Shown one piece after another: positions 18,001 through 26,563 of a DNA stretch of 64,000 bases. Origin of the DNA: Flavobacterium terrigena (GTDB lineage: Bacteria; Bacteroidota; Bacteroidia; Flavobacteriales; Flavobacteriaceae); assembly GCF_900108955.1 (NCBI RefSeq), contig NZ_FNYA01000003.1, positions 1 through 64,000 of the forward strand. The letters are read 5' to 3'. A model generated the notes under the pieces. It was not told the origin of the DNA and ran no database searches. It saw only the letters and a list, made by a program, of their open reading frames with translations. The stretch's first letter is position 1, and each line of letters starts with the position of its first letter. The translations under genes and the position numbers were made by a program.

Positions 18001-18417
18001 TTTTTCGGTCAAGTCATTCCACACGTCTGTATAACGCATAACGGTTTTTTTACACGCTTCGTTATATTCTGTAATGGAAATGGTTTTTCCGATATCTTCT
18101 TTGGTGATGCCTAATTCTTTTTCGGTACCTAATTCTACAGGTAAACCGTGAGTATCCCAACCTGCTTTACGCTTTACTTGGAATCCTTTTTGAGTTTTAT
18201 AACGACAAAAAATATCTTTAATCGCACGCGCCATCACGTGGTGAATTCCAGGTAATCCGTTTGCCGAAGGTGGTCCTTCAAAAAACACATACGGTTGGTT
18301 TCCTTCACGAGTAGTTACACTTTTTTCAAAGATGTTATTTTTTTTCCAAAAATCAAGAACTTCTGATGCTACTGTTGGCAAGTCAAGTCCTTTGTATTCA
18401 GTAAATTTTGTGCTCAT
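15016..18417 (-). CDS. ileS: Isoleucyl-tRNA synthetase, IleRS2 type with GxHH signature
   Basis: The enzyme charges tRNA-Ile. I start it at the ATG at 18417 (MSTKFTEYKG), giving 1133 residues; the ATG at 18438 adds seven unconserved residues. This is much longer than the ~940-residue IleRS1 of E. coli and fits the eukaryote-like IleRS2 class. The class I HIGH signature is replaced by G57-I-H-H60 within LPGIHHVMARAIKD. KMSKR is intact in NGQKMSKRLGNA. Editing and anticodon-binding domains are present by length, and I see no frameshift. IleRS2 proteins are generally less sensitive to mupirocin, and the GxHH form is reported to be hyper-resistant. It heads ileS-dksA-lspA, and its promoter overlaps a heptamer array. 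Confidence 0.97.
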   Translation of the reverse strand: MSTKFTEYKGLDLPTVASEVLDFWKKNNIFEKSVTTREGNQPYVFFEGPPSANGLPGIHHVMARAIKDIFCRYKTQKGFQVKRKAGWDTHGLPVELGTEKELGITKEDIGKTISITEYNEACKKTVMRYTDVWNDLTEKMGYWVDMEDPYVTYKSKYMESVWWLLKQIYNKDLLYKGYTIQPYSPKAGTGLSSHEVNQPGSYRDVTDTTVVAQFKTKNETLPSFLQNFGEVHILAWTTTPWTLPSNTALTVGPKIDYVLVETFNQYTFRPVKVILAKNLIGKQFGKGFFASIEASDFENFKEGDKNIPYQILAEAKGADLVGIRYEQLLPLALPYQTPENAFRVISGDFVTTEDGTGVVHTAPTFGADDAKVAKEATPEVPPMLVLDENGNAVPLVDLQGRFIQNLGEYSGKYVKNEYYNDGEAPERSVDVEIAIQLKEENKAFKVEKYVHSYPHCWRTDKPILYYPLDSWFIKVTEVKDRMFDLNETINWKPKATGEGRFGNWLKNANDWNLSRSRYWGIPLPLWRNEEGTETICVGSVEELYNEIEKAIAAGFMTENPFKGFEIGNMAESNYDLVDLHKNVVDEIVLVSASGKPMNRESDLIDVWFDSGSMPYAQWHYPFENKDKIDENKDFPADFIAEGVDQTRGWFYTLHAISTLVFDKVAYKNVVSNGLVLDKNGQKMSKRLGNAADPFDTLAEYGPDATRWYMISNANPWDNLKFDLEGIAEVRRKFFGTLYNTYSFFGLYANIDGFTYSEAEVPLAERPEIDRWILSELHTLIQLVDEAYADYEPTRATRAISDFVQENLSNWYVRLCRRRFWKGEYAQDKIAAYQTLYTCLETVAKLSAPVAPFFMDRLYKDLNATTNKESFESIHLANFPISVENFVDKSLESRMQKAQTISSLVLSLRKKEMIKVRQPLQRVMIPVLDETFKAEILAIEDLIKAEVNVKEIELLEDASGVLVKQIKPNFKALGPRFGKDMGLIAKEIQAFSQEQINELDKTGEITIVSSEKSITLTIEDVEISSQDIPGWLVANSNGITVALDITISDELRKEGIARELVNRIQNIRKDSGFEVTDKIKVQIQNNDIIEQAVTANLSYIKSETLTNELIFVSEINNGTEIEFDELKTIILISK

Positions 18418-18442
18418 TTTGTCGCTTTCTAAAATCAATCTG

Positions 18443-18474
18443 CGAAAGTAATGATTTAAAGATAAAAGGCAAAA
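18443..18474 (-). promoter_or_regulatory. Promoter of the ileS operon
   Basis: On the minus strand TTTTG (18474-18470) is followed after 19 bases by TACTTTCG (18450-18443), one base from the -7 consensus. Spacing is typical of Bacteroidota promoters. The -33 region is embedded in the heptamer array at 18458-18492. Confidence 0.55.
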
Positions 18475-18492
18475 GGTAAACGATAAAAGTTG
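18458..18492. repeat. Five-unit degenerate heptamer array over the ileS promoter
   Basis: Five consecutive 7-base units begin AAAGATA, AAAGGCA on the plus strand and share an AARGNNA-like pattern; on the ileS sense strand the units read roughly TNNCTTT. The array spans the -33 part of the ileS promoter. Confidence 0.72.
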
Positions 18493-18506
18493 CTTATACA
18501 GGAATA

Positions 18507-18542
18507 AAAAAAACCATCACTTTTGAGACAAGTAATGGTTTT
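18507..18542 (-). terminator. Terminator after the secreted protein gene at 18588
   Basis: A 13-bp stem with one mismatch (18510-18522 with 18530-18542) is followed by eight T on the minus strand. It lies about 45 bases after the stop codon. Confidence 0.85.
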
Positions 18543-18587
18543 TAAAAAATTTGTTCGATAAAATAGTTCTTCTTGACTAATTCCATT

Positions 18588-19208
18588 TTAATTTCTGATG
18601 TTAATTACAATCCATTTTGCTAAAGTTCCATCATATACTAACTCCAATGTACCTACTCCAGAAGTGGCTGTTGCAGAACCTAAGGTATCAATAGTATTTG
18701 CAGGTATTGAAGAACTCATACTGTTGATGGTAAGATTTACGGGGTTGGAATTATAAATTATAATATGTCTTCCGTCTGTTCCACCTGAAATGCCTGAAAT
18801 CGTAAAATTATGAGCAGCGGCTAATCTGAAAATAACCACATCAGCATTTGCGCCATTTAAGTCATAATTCATGTTGTCAAAATTTTGATTGGGAGCAGTT
18901 GTTGTGATTGGAATGTTGGCAATTTTATATCTTGTTGGGGATCCAGCTCCAGTAGCAGATAACTCATTGTCTTTTAATAACAATCCGTCTCCGACTTTTA
19001 TTGAAGTGACATCGCCTTGAGCACAATTTCCCAATAACTGAGTTGAAGTAGTGGTGTTGTTAGTATTTGTGACACGTAAATTTCCTTGTACGTGTAAAGT
19101 TGCTTGAGGATTAGTAGTTCCAATACCAACTTGTGCAAAATTGAATTGTGTGAAAAGTAATAAAATGATGCAAGGGGCTGTTAGGGGGAGTTTTTTTATC
19201 ATAATCAT
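18588..19208 (-). CDS. Secreted protein with GIGTTNPxATLHV motif, function unknown
   Basis: The 206-residue product has a signal peptide ending near NFAQ. The mature protein starts VGIGTTNPQATLHVQGNL, a motif that recurs at the mature N-terminus of many Bacteroidota surface proteins resembling phage tail-fibre heads. The rest is strand-rich and Ser/Thr/Asn-rich, with no catalytic motif and no T9SS C-terminal signal, so it may stay in the periplasm or leave by another route. Two ATGs six bases apart (19208, 19202) are both possible starts. It stands alone, with a terminator after it and another just upstream belonging to the next gene. Confidence 0.75.
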   Translation of the reverse strand: MIMIKKLPLTAPCIILLLFTQFNFAQVGIGTTNPQATLHVQGNLRVTNTNNTTTSTQLLGNCAQGDVTSIKVGDGLLLKDNELSATGAGSPTRYKIANIPITTTAPNQNFDNMNYDLNGANADVVIFRLAAAHNFTISGISGGTDGRHIIIYNSNPVNLTINSMSSSIPANTIDTLGSATATSGVGTLELVYDGTLAKWIVINIRN

Positions 19209-19376
19209 TATTTTTTAACGTTTATGATATGAAATTAATAATATTATGTTAAAAAAACATTAATTGTTCGGTACAAAGCATTTAAAATAGTTAAATGTCA
19301 ACAAACAGAGTTAAACGTTAATAAAAAATCGACAAATAGCACACAATCATCTGTTTTACAGTATTTTAATAAAAAT

Positions 19377-19405
19377 AAAATCCCCCAATTGTAATTGAGG
19401 GATTT
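19377..19405 (-). terminator. Terminator after the T9SS sugar dehydrogenase-like gene
   Basis: A long stem with one mismatch (19378-19390 with 19393-19405) abuts the stop codon at 19410 and is followed on the minus strand by a T-rich tract. Confidence 0.75.
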
Positions 19406-19409
19406 AAAA

Positions 19410-22400
19410 TTATTGAACATGTTTTTTTGTGAGCACTTTTCCAGAACTTAAAACGACCCTAATTAGTAGGGTTTGAGTTTGAGTAGTTAATTTATTGATC
19501 TGAAAAGTATTTAGGTTAATGTTTTGAAAATCGTATAGTTTCCTTCCTAAAACATCAAATACCAATATTTCTTTAATGTTTTCATGGGAAGATTTTATAA
19601 CGGTTTCATTTGAATTGGAATACACTAAAATATCACTTTCATCATTAATTGATAATAAGTCATTTTTATAAACAACTTGAAATCTATCTGAAAAATCTCC
19701 AGATTGAGAAGTAAAACTATAAGGGCTTTGTTTCAAATCATGAATTGTTGCTGTATAATTGTCTTTTAAGTAGATGTTTTGGGATGTGAAGATTCCATCT
19801 GCATTTTCAAACGATATAGAATATGTTCCGCTTTGATTAATTTTCAAACCTAAAGGAACCACATCAGTATCTATAAAAGGCAATTCTCGACCTTGAATAA
19901 CATATTTCAGATTATTAATAAGATTATATAGTAGCGACTGAGATGCATCCAAAATCAAACCATCTGAAGCATCAATGGCGTTTGTAGCACCGTCAATATA
20001 ACCCAACAAAATTTGGTTGTAATTATTGTTTTCATCGTTTAGATTTAACCAAATTCTATGTTTCTCTTCAGCAGTATTTGTTTTAAAAAATTGTGGACTT
20101 GCAGAACCAAAAGTGCGCTGACTGTTATTAAAATTTGCTGTTCCACCAGTCGCGGTGTTTACAAAAAATCCTTGTCCAACTTGAATATAATCTAAAGGAA
20201 TGGCGCCTCCAGCTGCTGATGCAACTCCTCCTAAAACAGTAAAAGCTGCGTAATTATTAACTAAATATAAACCTCCAACCGCTGCCGCTGTATGTGTCCA
20301 ATAGTAAAGTGTATTGATATTTGAATTGTTTGATAAAAATACTCTCGCATTTAAAGGTGAAGGATACGGATTTCCTAATAAATTATAACCTATTCCAAGT
20401 GTTTGTGAAACATTGCCGTTAAACGGAACGCCATTAAATTCTCCATTGTAAACAGTTGGAATTATTGACGACCAATTGTTATCTACACGAATCATATAGC
20501 CTTTTCCTTGCACAAAATTATTTGTTGGTACAATGGATTGATAAGCAGTTGCAGTGGTCATACCTGTTGAAAGATATTCGTAAAATCGTGTTGGCAATGT
20601 GTTTGGAGAAAACGCTAGTAATTGTTGGTTTATAACTGGAGATGACCAAGCGGTATAATCTTGTCGGATTTGCGGTGTAGAATTTCTCTTAATTTTAATA
20701 TTTCCTGTATTGGCACTCGAATTAATTTGAAGTAAACTCGCATTGTTTTCAAAAGTTAAACTCGCACCAGGAGCAACCACTACGGCATTAGTGACTTCCA
20801 ATGTGTGATTGGTTCTAAAAACCACATTAGCGGTTCCGCTTACATTCACACTACAAGCTTCCACAATTCCGTTTGAAGAATAATCACCTGTAAAATTTAC
20901 TTCTTTATTGCTTGATGGTAATCCGTTACTCCAAGTAGTTCCGTTCCAAGTAGTTGATAAATTTCCGCAAGGTAAAACCAAATTAATGGTATAATCTTCT
21001 GCTTCTGACGGATTTGAAGCATGAATTGCTCCACAAAAAACAGTTGGAGTTCCGGTTTGCATACATTCCACTCGCATTCTAGTAGCCCCAATTGTGATGG
21101 TATTTGGAACTGTAAAATTGAGTACACAAGTTGTTGCACTTGCTGCTATTAAAGAGGAAGTAAATGCTACTCTTTCACCCGAATCAGCAAAATCACCATC
21201 TCTATTATAATCTATCCAAACAGAAAAACCACAAGTTCTTGCCCCATTTCCAATAGAAGGTTTTGTAAAAGTGATATTATATGAAGTTCCTGCTGAAAGT
21301 GAAGTTGAAATTCCTGTAAAATCGGAATACGAATTATTTCCTGAAGCGTTGTTAATTGTATTTAATAAAACATTAGAAATATAATTATGTCCGGCTGTAC
21401 TAATTCCACTGACTGCACAATAGGAATTGGAAGCCGTCGTAAAATTTACAAGTAAGGAATAAAGCGAAACATTTTCTAAACACACTCTTCGTATTTGGGT
21501 TTCATAGTTTGTGCCTGGTAATAAATCGGTAATAACAATGGTATTAGAAAGACTTGTAACATGTGTCCAATTTAAAGTTCCAATTGGTCTGTATCTAATT
21601 TCAACTGTAGCTAAAGTTGGATTGTTCCATTGCAAAGTTGCTGTTGTATTTGTTACTGTTGGAACCGACAATCCAGTTGGCGTTATAAATGCAGGATTGT
21701 TATTTACGGTAACGGTTGCCGAACAACAACTTTCTCCACCTTGGTTGTCAACTACAGTTAAATAGACCGTTTGAGGTGAGCCAACATGCGAACAATTAAA
21801 CGTATTTTTATCTAAAGTGTATGAAACAATTGTACCATCATCTGTAGAATTATTATTGACTTGACTTGGTAATATTGCAACCGAACCGTTTACATCTAAA
21901 ACCGCATTTACATTCTGACAATTCGCAATTGGTGGACTTGTAACGGTTGGTCCGGTATACTGAATTTTTACAATAACACCAGGATTTACAATAGTTACAG
22001 CTGTTGAGCCGGAAGGTCCAGAAGTGCTACCAGAATTATCAGTTATTGCATAAAAAGTTACGCCATCTGGATCAAGTGCTACATCTCTGTATCTATCATT
22101 GGAAGAATGGAAAATTTCATACGTATCACCAACAACAGAATTACCATCTGGTGCTAATTTTGCTCTATAAATTGTTCCTTTCTTTAAGGTCGGAATTAAT
22201 AATGATCTTCCCCAATTTGGGATTTTATTTAATTCGTAAATATCAATACTTGCTGGTGCAACAGTTGGCCAACCCAAAAAACCACCAGTAGGAACAACCG
22301 AAACGGTGCTATTATAGGTTCCAATTGGAGGCATAAAATTAGCTGACGGTCCATTTGGATAGGAATTATATTCCGTAAGTGGAGTGACACCAGCCGCACA

Positions 22401-23315
22401 AACATCATCTGAAAAACTTCCAGCATTACATGGTGAAGCGGTGCTCCAATTGCAATAGGTATAAGCCATATTATCATAATAACCTGCAATTTGTGGCCAT
22501 CCATAATTTTTTGCTGGAATAATTTTATTCAATTCGTCATCAACTTTTGCCCCGTGTTCAGAAGAAAATAAAGTTCCGTCTTGCGCAAAAACAAGTCCTT
22601 GCGGATTTCTATGTCCATAAGTATACACGTGACTTTTAACACCTGCTAAAGTTGGATTATCTGTAGGAATAGTTCCATCTGTATTTATTCGTAAAATTTT
22701 ACCCGGATAATTGGCATAATCAGTAGTAGATGTAGGTAGGTTTTGAGCTAAAATAGGCGAACATGCATTGGCAAATTGATTGTTTCCCTGATCTCCAATA
22801 GAGTAGTATAATTTTAAATCGGGTCCAAAAATTAATCTTCCCGAATTATGATCATTACTGGCTGGCATTCCTTGTAATAATGTCAATTCACTTCCCAATG
22901 TTTTTGTCGCATTATTAAAGGTAAATCTAGAAATTCGCAATTTTCTTCCACCACTGTTATAAGTGTAAGCAATAAAAACATAGTTATTGGTTGTAGTGGC
23001 AATATTGGTGTAGAGTTCTGGATGAATAGCAAAACCTAAAAGCCCATCTTGACCACCCGCTTGATATACTTGAGCCGACAAATCTATCATAGTAAAAATG
23101 GCGCCAGTAGTTTTATTCACCCGAACCATTTTTTTTCCAACTCTTTCCGTAATCCACAAAAAACCATCTGGTCCGTAGGTAATTTCTGTTGGAAAATTCA
23201 GAGCATTGTTTGGTGTTAAATTTGAAACTGACCAATTTGAACCACTAGTAACTGGCGGTTGAGCAAAATTGTAACTTGTGACAAACACAAATAAAAAGAA
23301 GTAGATTTTTCTCAT
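19410..23315 (-). CDS. T9SS-exported PQQ-type sugar dehydrogenase-like protein with Fn3, GEVED and type A sorting domain
   Basis: This 1301-residue exported protein has a signal peptide ending near YNFAQ. Residues about 25-450 form a glucose/sorbosone dehydrogenase-type six-bladed propeller. It carries NDHNSGRLIFGPD with the likely catalytic H156, GHRNPQG with R236, and SSEHG, so PQQ-dependent oxidation of a sugar at the cell surface is plausible. Next come a PKD/HYR-like section (about 455-535), an Fn3 domain (about 545-628) and a GEVED domain (about 635-775, DYNRDGDFADSGE). A strand-rich region leads to the C-terminal type A sorting domain (ILVFDVLGRKLYDF, ending TKKHVQ). It is monocistronic. 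Substrate and PQQ supply cannot be read from the sequence. Confidence 0.88.
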   Translation of the reverse strand: MRKIYFFLFVFVTSYNFAQPPVTSGSNWSVSNLTPNNALNFPTEITYGPDGFLWITERVGKKMVRVNKTTGAIFTMIDLSAQVYQAGGQDGLLGFAIHPELYTNIATTTNNYVFIAYTYNSGGRKLRISRFTFNNATKTLGSELTLLQGMPASNDHNSGRLIFGPDLKLYYSIGDQGNNQFANACSPILAQNLPTSTTDYANYPGKILRINTDGTIPTDNPTLAGVKSHVYTYGHRNPQGLVFAQDGTLFSSEHGAKVDDELNKIIPAKNYGWPQIAGYYDNMAYTYCNWSTASPCNAGSFSDDVCAAGVTPLTEYNSYPNGPSANFMPPIGTYNSTVSVVPTGGFLGWPTVAPASIDIYELNKIPNWGRSLLIPTLKKGTIYRAKLAPDGNSVVGDTYEIFHSSNDRYRDVALDPDGVTFYAITDNSGSTSGPSGSTAVTIVNPGVIVKIQYTGPTVTSPPIANCQNVNAVLDVNGSVAILPSQVNNNSTDDGTIVSYTLDKNTFNCSHVGSPQTVYLTVVDNQGGESCCSATVTVNNNPAFITPTGLSVPTVTNTTATLQWNNPTLATVEIRYRPIGTLNWTHVTSLSNTIVITDLLPGTNYETQIRRVCLENVSLYSLLVNFTTASNSYCAVSGISTAGHNYISNVLLNTINNASGNNSYSDFTGISTSLSAGTSYNITFTKPSIGNGARTCGFSVWIDYNRDGDFADSGERVAFTSSLIAASATTCVLNFTVPNTITIGATRMRVECMQTGTPTVFCGAIHASNPSEAEDYTINLVLPCGNLSTTWNGTTWSNGLPSSNKEVNFTGDYSSNGIVEACSVNVSGTANVVFRTNHTLEVTNAVVVAPGASLTFENNASLLQINSSANTGNIKIKRNSTPQIRQDYTAWSSPVINQQLLAFSPNTLPTRFYEYLSTGMTTATAYQSIVPTNNFVQGKGYMIRVDNNWSSIIPTVYNGEFNGVPFNGNVSQTLGIGYNLLGNPYPSPLNARVFLSNNSNINTLYYWTHTAAAVGGLYLVNNYAAFTVLGGVASAAGGAIPLDYIQVGQGFFVNTATGGTANFNNSQRTFGSASPQFFKTNTAEEKHRIWLNLNDENNNYNQILLGYIDGATNAIDASDGLILDASQSLLYNLINNLKYVIQGRELPFIDTDVVPLGLKINQSGTYSISFENADGIFTSQNIYLKDNYTATIHDLKQSPYSFTSQSGDFSDRFQVVYKNDLLSINDESDILVYSNSNETVIKSSHENIKEILVFDVLGRKLYDFQNINLNTFQINKLTTQTQTLLIRVVLSSGKVLTKKHVQ

Positions 23316-23527
23316 AGATTTAGGATTTATGAAGAAAAGCGGGGCTGATTTAAACTATAAAAAATCCCATAGCTTAAACTTTGAAATAAAGTTACTTCTT
23401 TTTTTTAATTTATCAACAAAAATTTAGTTTACTTGAAATTATTTCACAAATAACCTATAAAATATGATTTTTATTTAAGTTTTTAAGTTTTTGTTAAGAA
23501 ATAACATTTTAAGAATTTAGAGTGTTT

Positions 23528-24241
23528 TTAACTGAAAATTTCCTTTAATACTTCTAATGAATTTGGTCTTTTAAAACCCTGTAAATGAATCGAATAGTAA
23601 TCTAATAATATCTTTAAAAGCACTTGTCTTTCTTCTTTATGAAAGTTCTTTTGTGTGTCTTCAAACCTTAAATTGATCAATTTCTTCAATAAAAGCGTTT
23701 CGTGCTCGTTTAAACAACTTGTGCCTTGAAATGGTGAAAAAACACCATCAATCATTTCAAAATAAGCCGCTTCGGTTTCTTGCATTTGAGGATAGAAACC
23801 TAAAAACTTAGTTAATTGCAACAGAAAAATAAGGTGAAAATTTGAAATGGTATCGTGCGTATCTAACCACATTAAAGAGGTTTCTATGAAAGAGAATAGG
23901 TTTTCATTTTTCTCTTCTTCAAAAATACTATTATGTAAGACTTCCGACAGAAAAAGAACCATCGAACTTTTAACAATATCTGTATTTATATTTTGATAAT
24001 TGTAAGCGAGTTTAACTTCTTTAAAATGTTCTAAAGTGCCTTTATTTTTATGATTGGCTTCTATTTCTAGAATATTTAAAGGTTGGAAATAAGCTATTTT
24101 TTGATTCGATTTTTTAGAAGAAAAAGCACTTGGAATGAAGTACGATTTTAAGCCATCAGATTGGGTAAAGCATTTTACAATTAAACTTTTTTCTTGATAC
24201 TTAATCGCGCTTAAAACAATGGCTTGCGTTTTAATTTGCAT
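23528..24241 (-). CDS. recO: DNA repair protein RecO
   Basis: RecO loads RecA onto SSB-coated DNA in the RecFOR pathway. The 237-residue protein has the N-terminal OB-fold starting QAIVLSAIKYQEKSLIVKCFT, characteristic of the family, and a helical C-terminal domain. The zinc-finger cysteines of some RecO proteins are not visible, as is common in this phylum. Its ATG overlaps the stop of porZ by one base (TAATG), so translation of the two is coupled. Confidence 0.93.
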   Translation of the reverse strand: MQIKTQAIVLSAIKYQEKSLIVKCFTQSDGLKSYFIPSAFSSKKSNQKIAYFQPLNILEIEANHKNKGTLEHFKEVKLAYNYQNINTDIVKSSMVLFLSEVLHNSIFEEEKNENLFSFIETSLMWLDTHDTISNFHLIFLLQLTKFLGFYPQMQETEAAYFEMIDGVFSPFQGTSCLNEHETLLLKKLINLRFEDTQKNFHKEERQVLLKILLDYYSIHLQGFKRPNSLEVLKEIFS

Positions 24242-26502
24242 TATCTAATTACCATTATTTTTTTCACGGTCGTTTCTGCAGCATCACTAGAAGTAACAAA
24301 AACCATGTAGACACCAGAAGCCACTTTATATTTCCCGAAAGCCGTTGTATCCCACTCTACAGTTCCGCCAGAAGAAGTGGTTTCGAAAACTAAATTTCCC
24401 TCAATATCTGTGATTTTTAGATTGACTTTATCCATCAATCCTGATATTTTCACTGTTCCTGAATATCCTGGACGAACTGGGTTTGGATAAGCATAAACAT
24501 TTTGTAGATCGTCATCCCCTTTTGTAGAAGTACCTAAAAAGGAAACCAAACCTTTATCTGTAGCGAAAAATACTTCTCCAGAAACCTCATCAATTTCAAT
24601 ATCTAAAACATTATTACTAGGCAATGGCGAATTATCTTTCGTAAATCTTCGCAATGTAGTTTGTCCGTTTGGACTCACTTGAAACACTCCAGCATCGGCA
24701 ATGGAAACCCATTTATTATTTGAACCATCCACTTTAATATCTTGAATTACTTGCTGATAAAATAATTCTTGAGCTAAATCGCCTTCTTGAATTACAATAT
24801 TCGTTGTTGTGAGTTCACTTTCAGAAATAAATCTATCTACACTATTTAAAATTCGTAAACCTGTAAAAGTACCAATCCATAATTGGTTTCTGTTATCCAC
24901 AGCCACACAACGCACGTCATTACTTGGTAAATTGCTTTCTTCTTGGTTAATTACAATGTACTTATTGTTATATTTTTCGTTAAAAGCGATGACACCACGA
25001 CCATAAGTTGCTACCCATTTTGTGCTATTTTTGTCGATATCAATATTTCCATATTGAACATATTCTGGACTTTGTACAATTGTGCTTAAATCAAACGATT
25101 GCCAAGTATTATTACTTTTTAAAACCTTGATACCTTTATTGACTAAGGCGTTTGTAAGCCATAAATTTCCGTCTTTATCATATTTCATTCCGTTTATTCG
25201 AACTGAAATATAACCCGGAGCCCAACCAACTGATTCTAAAAAATTAGTTTGGTTATATAGAAAAGCATTGGCTTTATTTGTAAACTTTAACATACCGCTA
25301 TGACCAGAAGCTACAAAAACTTCATTCAAATTTCTAGGATTTTGGGCAACAGCTGCTAAAGAAACAGCACCTTGAAGTTCTGTCGTTGGTATTTTTCCCC
25401 AACCATTGTTTTTATTGAAAATACTAATGCCTTGAAATTTATAATTTGGATCATAAGTTCTATCATATGCCCCATGAGTTAGCCACAAATCATTAGAGGT
25501 TTTTGTGACTTTAAAAGCATAATCTTCAATAGGTCCGTTTGGTGAAATATTTGTAAAAACGGTTGGATTAACAACAGTAGTTTCAAACAATCCGCTTTTT
25601 TTTGTGCCAATATATAATTTATCGTTTTTAGTAATAGCACAAGTAAATGAATCAGGGAAATTAGGAATTTGATACACAATACTAACTAAAGCAAAACTCT
25701 GATTATAAACCAAAATTTGCCATTGATTACTAATAGTTAAATAAGTGTTATCCGTTCTTAATTTTAAACCTGAAGCAACCTGATTTGAAAATTGTTGTGG
25801 CGTGTTTCCTAAAAATCTGTAGGTGTATCCATCCGTATTCATAGCTGCTAATTGATTGTTAAACGTAACAATACTTAGCCAATTTGATGAGTTAAAAACA
25901 GACCATTGCGAAAAATTATATAAAAAAGGATTGCTCAAAGTGGCTTTTTTAATTCCTTGATTTCTAGTCACGGCATAAATTTCGCCGTTAAGAATAGTGG
26001 TTTGCAAAACGTCAATATTCTCACCCGTATTACCAATGTAAAAACTAACTTCTATTTCGAAATTAGACAGTTTAATCACGGTAATTCCGTACTGTGTTGA
26101 AACGTATACTTTCCCATTAAACTCGTAAAAATCATTTATTCTTTTACTGTTGGCCGAAACTTGTACTTCTGAAATAATATCTACTTTGTTTAAAGTTGTC
26201 CCATCCGGTTTAATGATAATTATTAAACCGTTTTTATTACCAACTAAAGTATACTTGTTTGAAGTTTGAAAAACGGCCGTAATTTCATCTGGTTTTACAT
26301 CATTTACCGAAGTAAAAGTGGTTAAAATATTAGTAGAAACATCTTTGTTGAAAACCGAATTTTTAGTACTAGAATGCACTTTACTAGGCGAAATACAGAC
26401 ATCTGTAATTTCATTATACGAAAAATAACCTTTCCATAGTTTCTGTTGTGAAAAAGAAAATAGCGTAACGCTTAAAAAAAAATAGGAAAGTAATTTTTTC
26501 AT
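24241..26502 (-). CDS. porZ: PorZ-like T9SS surface protein (two-propeller, type A C-terminal domain)
   Basis: In Porphyromonas, PorZ is part of the T9SS attachment complex: it delivers anionic LPS to the sortase PorU and is itself T9SS-exported. The 753-residue product is close in length to the ~776-residue P. gingivalis protein. It has a signal peptide ending at FSFSQ, then repeated blade motifs typical of the two-component-regulator propeller (NKLWIGT-type strands such as NQLWIGTFTGLRIL and NNKWVSIADAGVFQ). It ends in a type A sorting domain starting near VYAYPNPVRPGYSG. It has its own -7 box and is coupled to recO. Assignment rests on architecture and length; another propeller cargo is the alternative. 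Confidence 0.78.
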   Translation of the reverse strand: MKKLLSYFFLSVTLFSFSQQKLWKGYFSYNEITDVCISPSKVHSSTKNSVFNKDVSTNILTTFTSVNDVKPDEITAVFQTSNKYTLVGNKNGLIIIIKPDGTTLNKVDIISEVQVSANSKRINDFYEFNGKVYVSTQYGITVIKLSNFEIEVSFYIGNTGENIDVLQTTILNGEIYAVTRNQGIKKATLSNPFLYNFSQWSVFNSSNWLSIVTFNNQLAAMNTDGYTYRFLGNTPQQFSNQVASGLKLRTDNTYLTISNQWQILVYNQSFALVSIVYQIPNFPDSFTCAITKNDKLYIGTKKSGLFETTVVNPTVFTNISPNGPIEDYAFKVTKTSNDLWLTHGAYDRTYDPNYKFQGISIFNKNNGWGKIPTTELQGAVSLAAVAQNPRNLNEVFVASGHSGMLKFTNKANAFLYNQTNFLESVGWAPGYISVRINGMKYDKDGNLWLTNALVNKGIKVLKSNNTWQSFDLSTIVQSPEYVQYGNIDIDKNSTKWVATYGRGVIAFNEKYNNKYIVINQEESNLPSNDVRCVAVDNRNQLWIGTFTGLRILNSVDRFISESELTTTNIVIQEGDLAQELFYQQVIQDIKVDGSNNKWVSIADAGVFQVSPNGQTTLRRFTKDNSPLPSNNVLDIEIDEVSGEVFFATDKGLVSFLGTSTKGDDDLQNVYAYPNPVRPGYSGTVKISGLMDKVNLKITDIEGNLVFETTSSGGTVEWDTTAFGKYKVASGVYMVFVTSSDAAETTVKKIMVIR

Positions 26503-26523
26503 TTTTAATAATAATTTGAACTA

Positions 26524-26531
26524 CAAATATA
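26524..26531 (-). promoter_or_regulatory. Candidate -7 box for porZ-recO
   Basis: The minus strand reads TATATTTG (TAnnTTTG) 22 bases before the porZ ATG, in the 61-base gap after batD. It suggests porZ-recO is transcribed separately from the Bat operon. Confidence 0.45.
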
Positions 26532-26563
26532 CAATAAACGTAAATATCTGAATTATATTGGAT

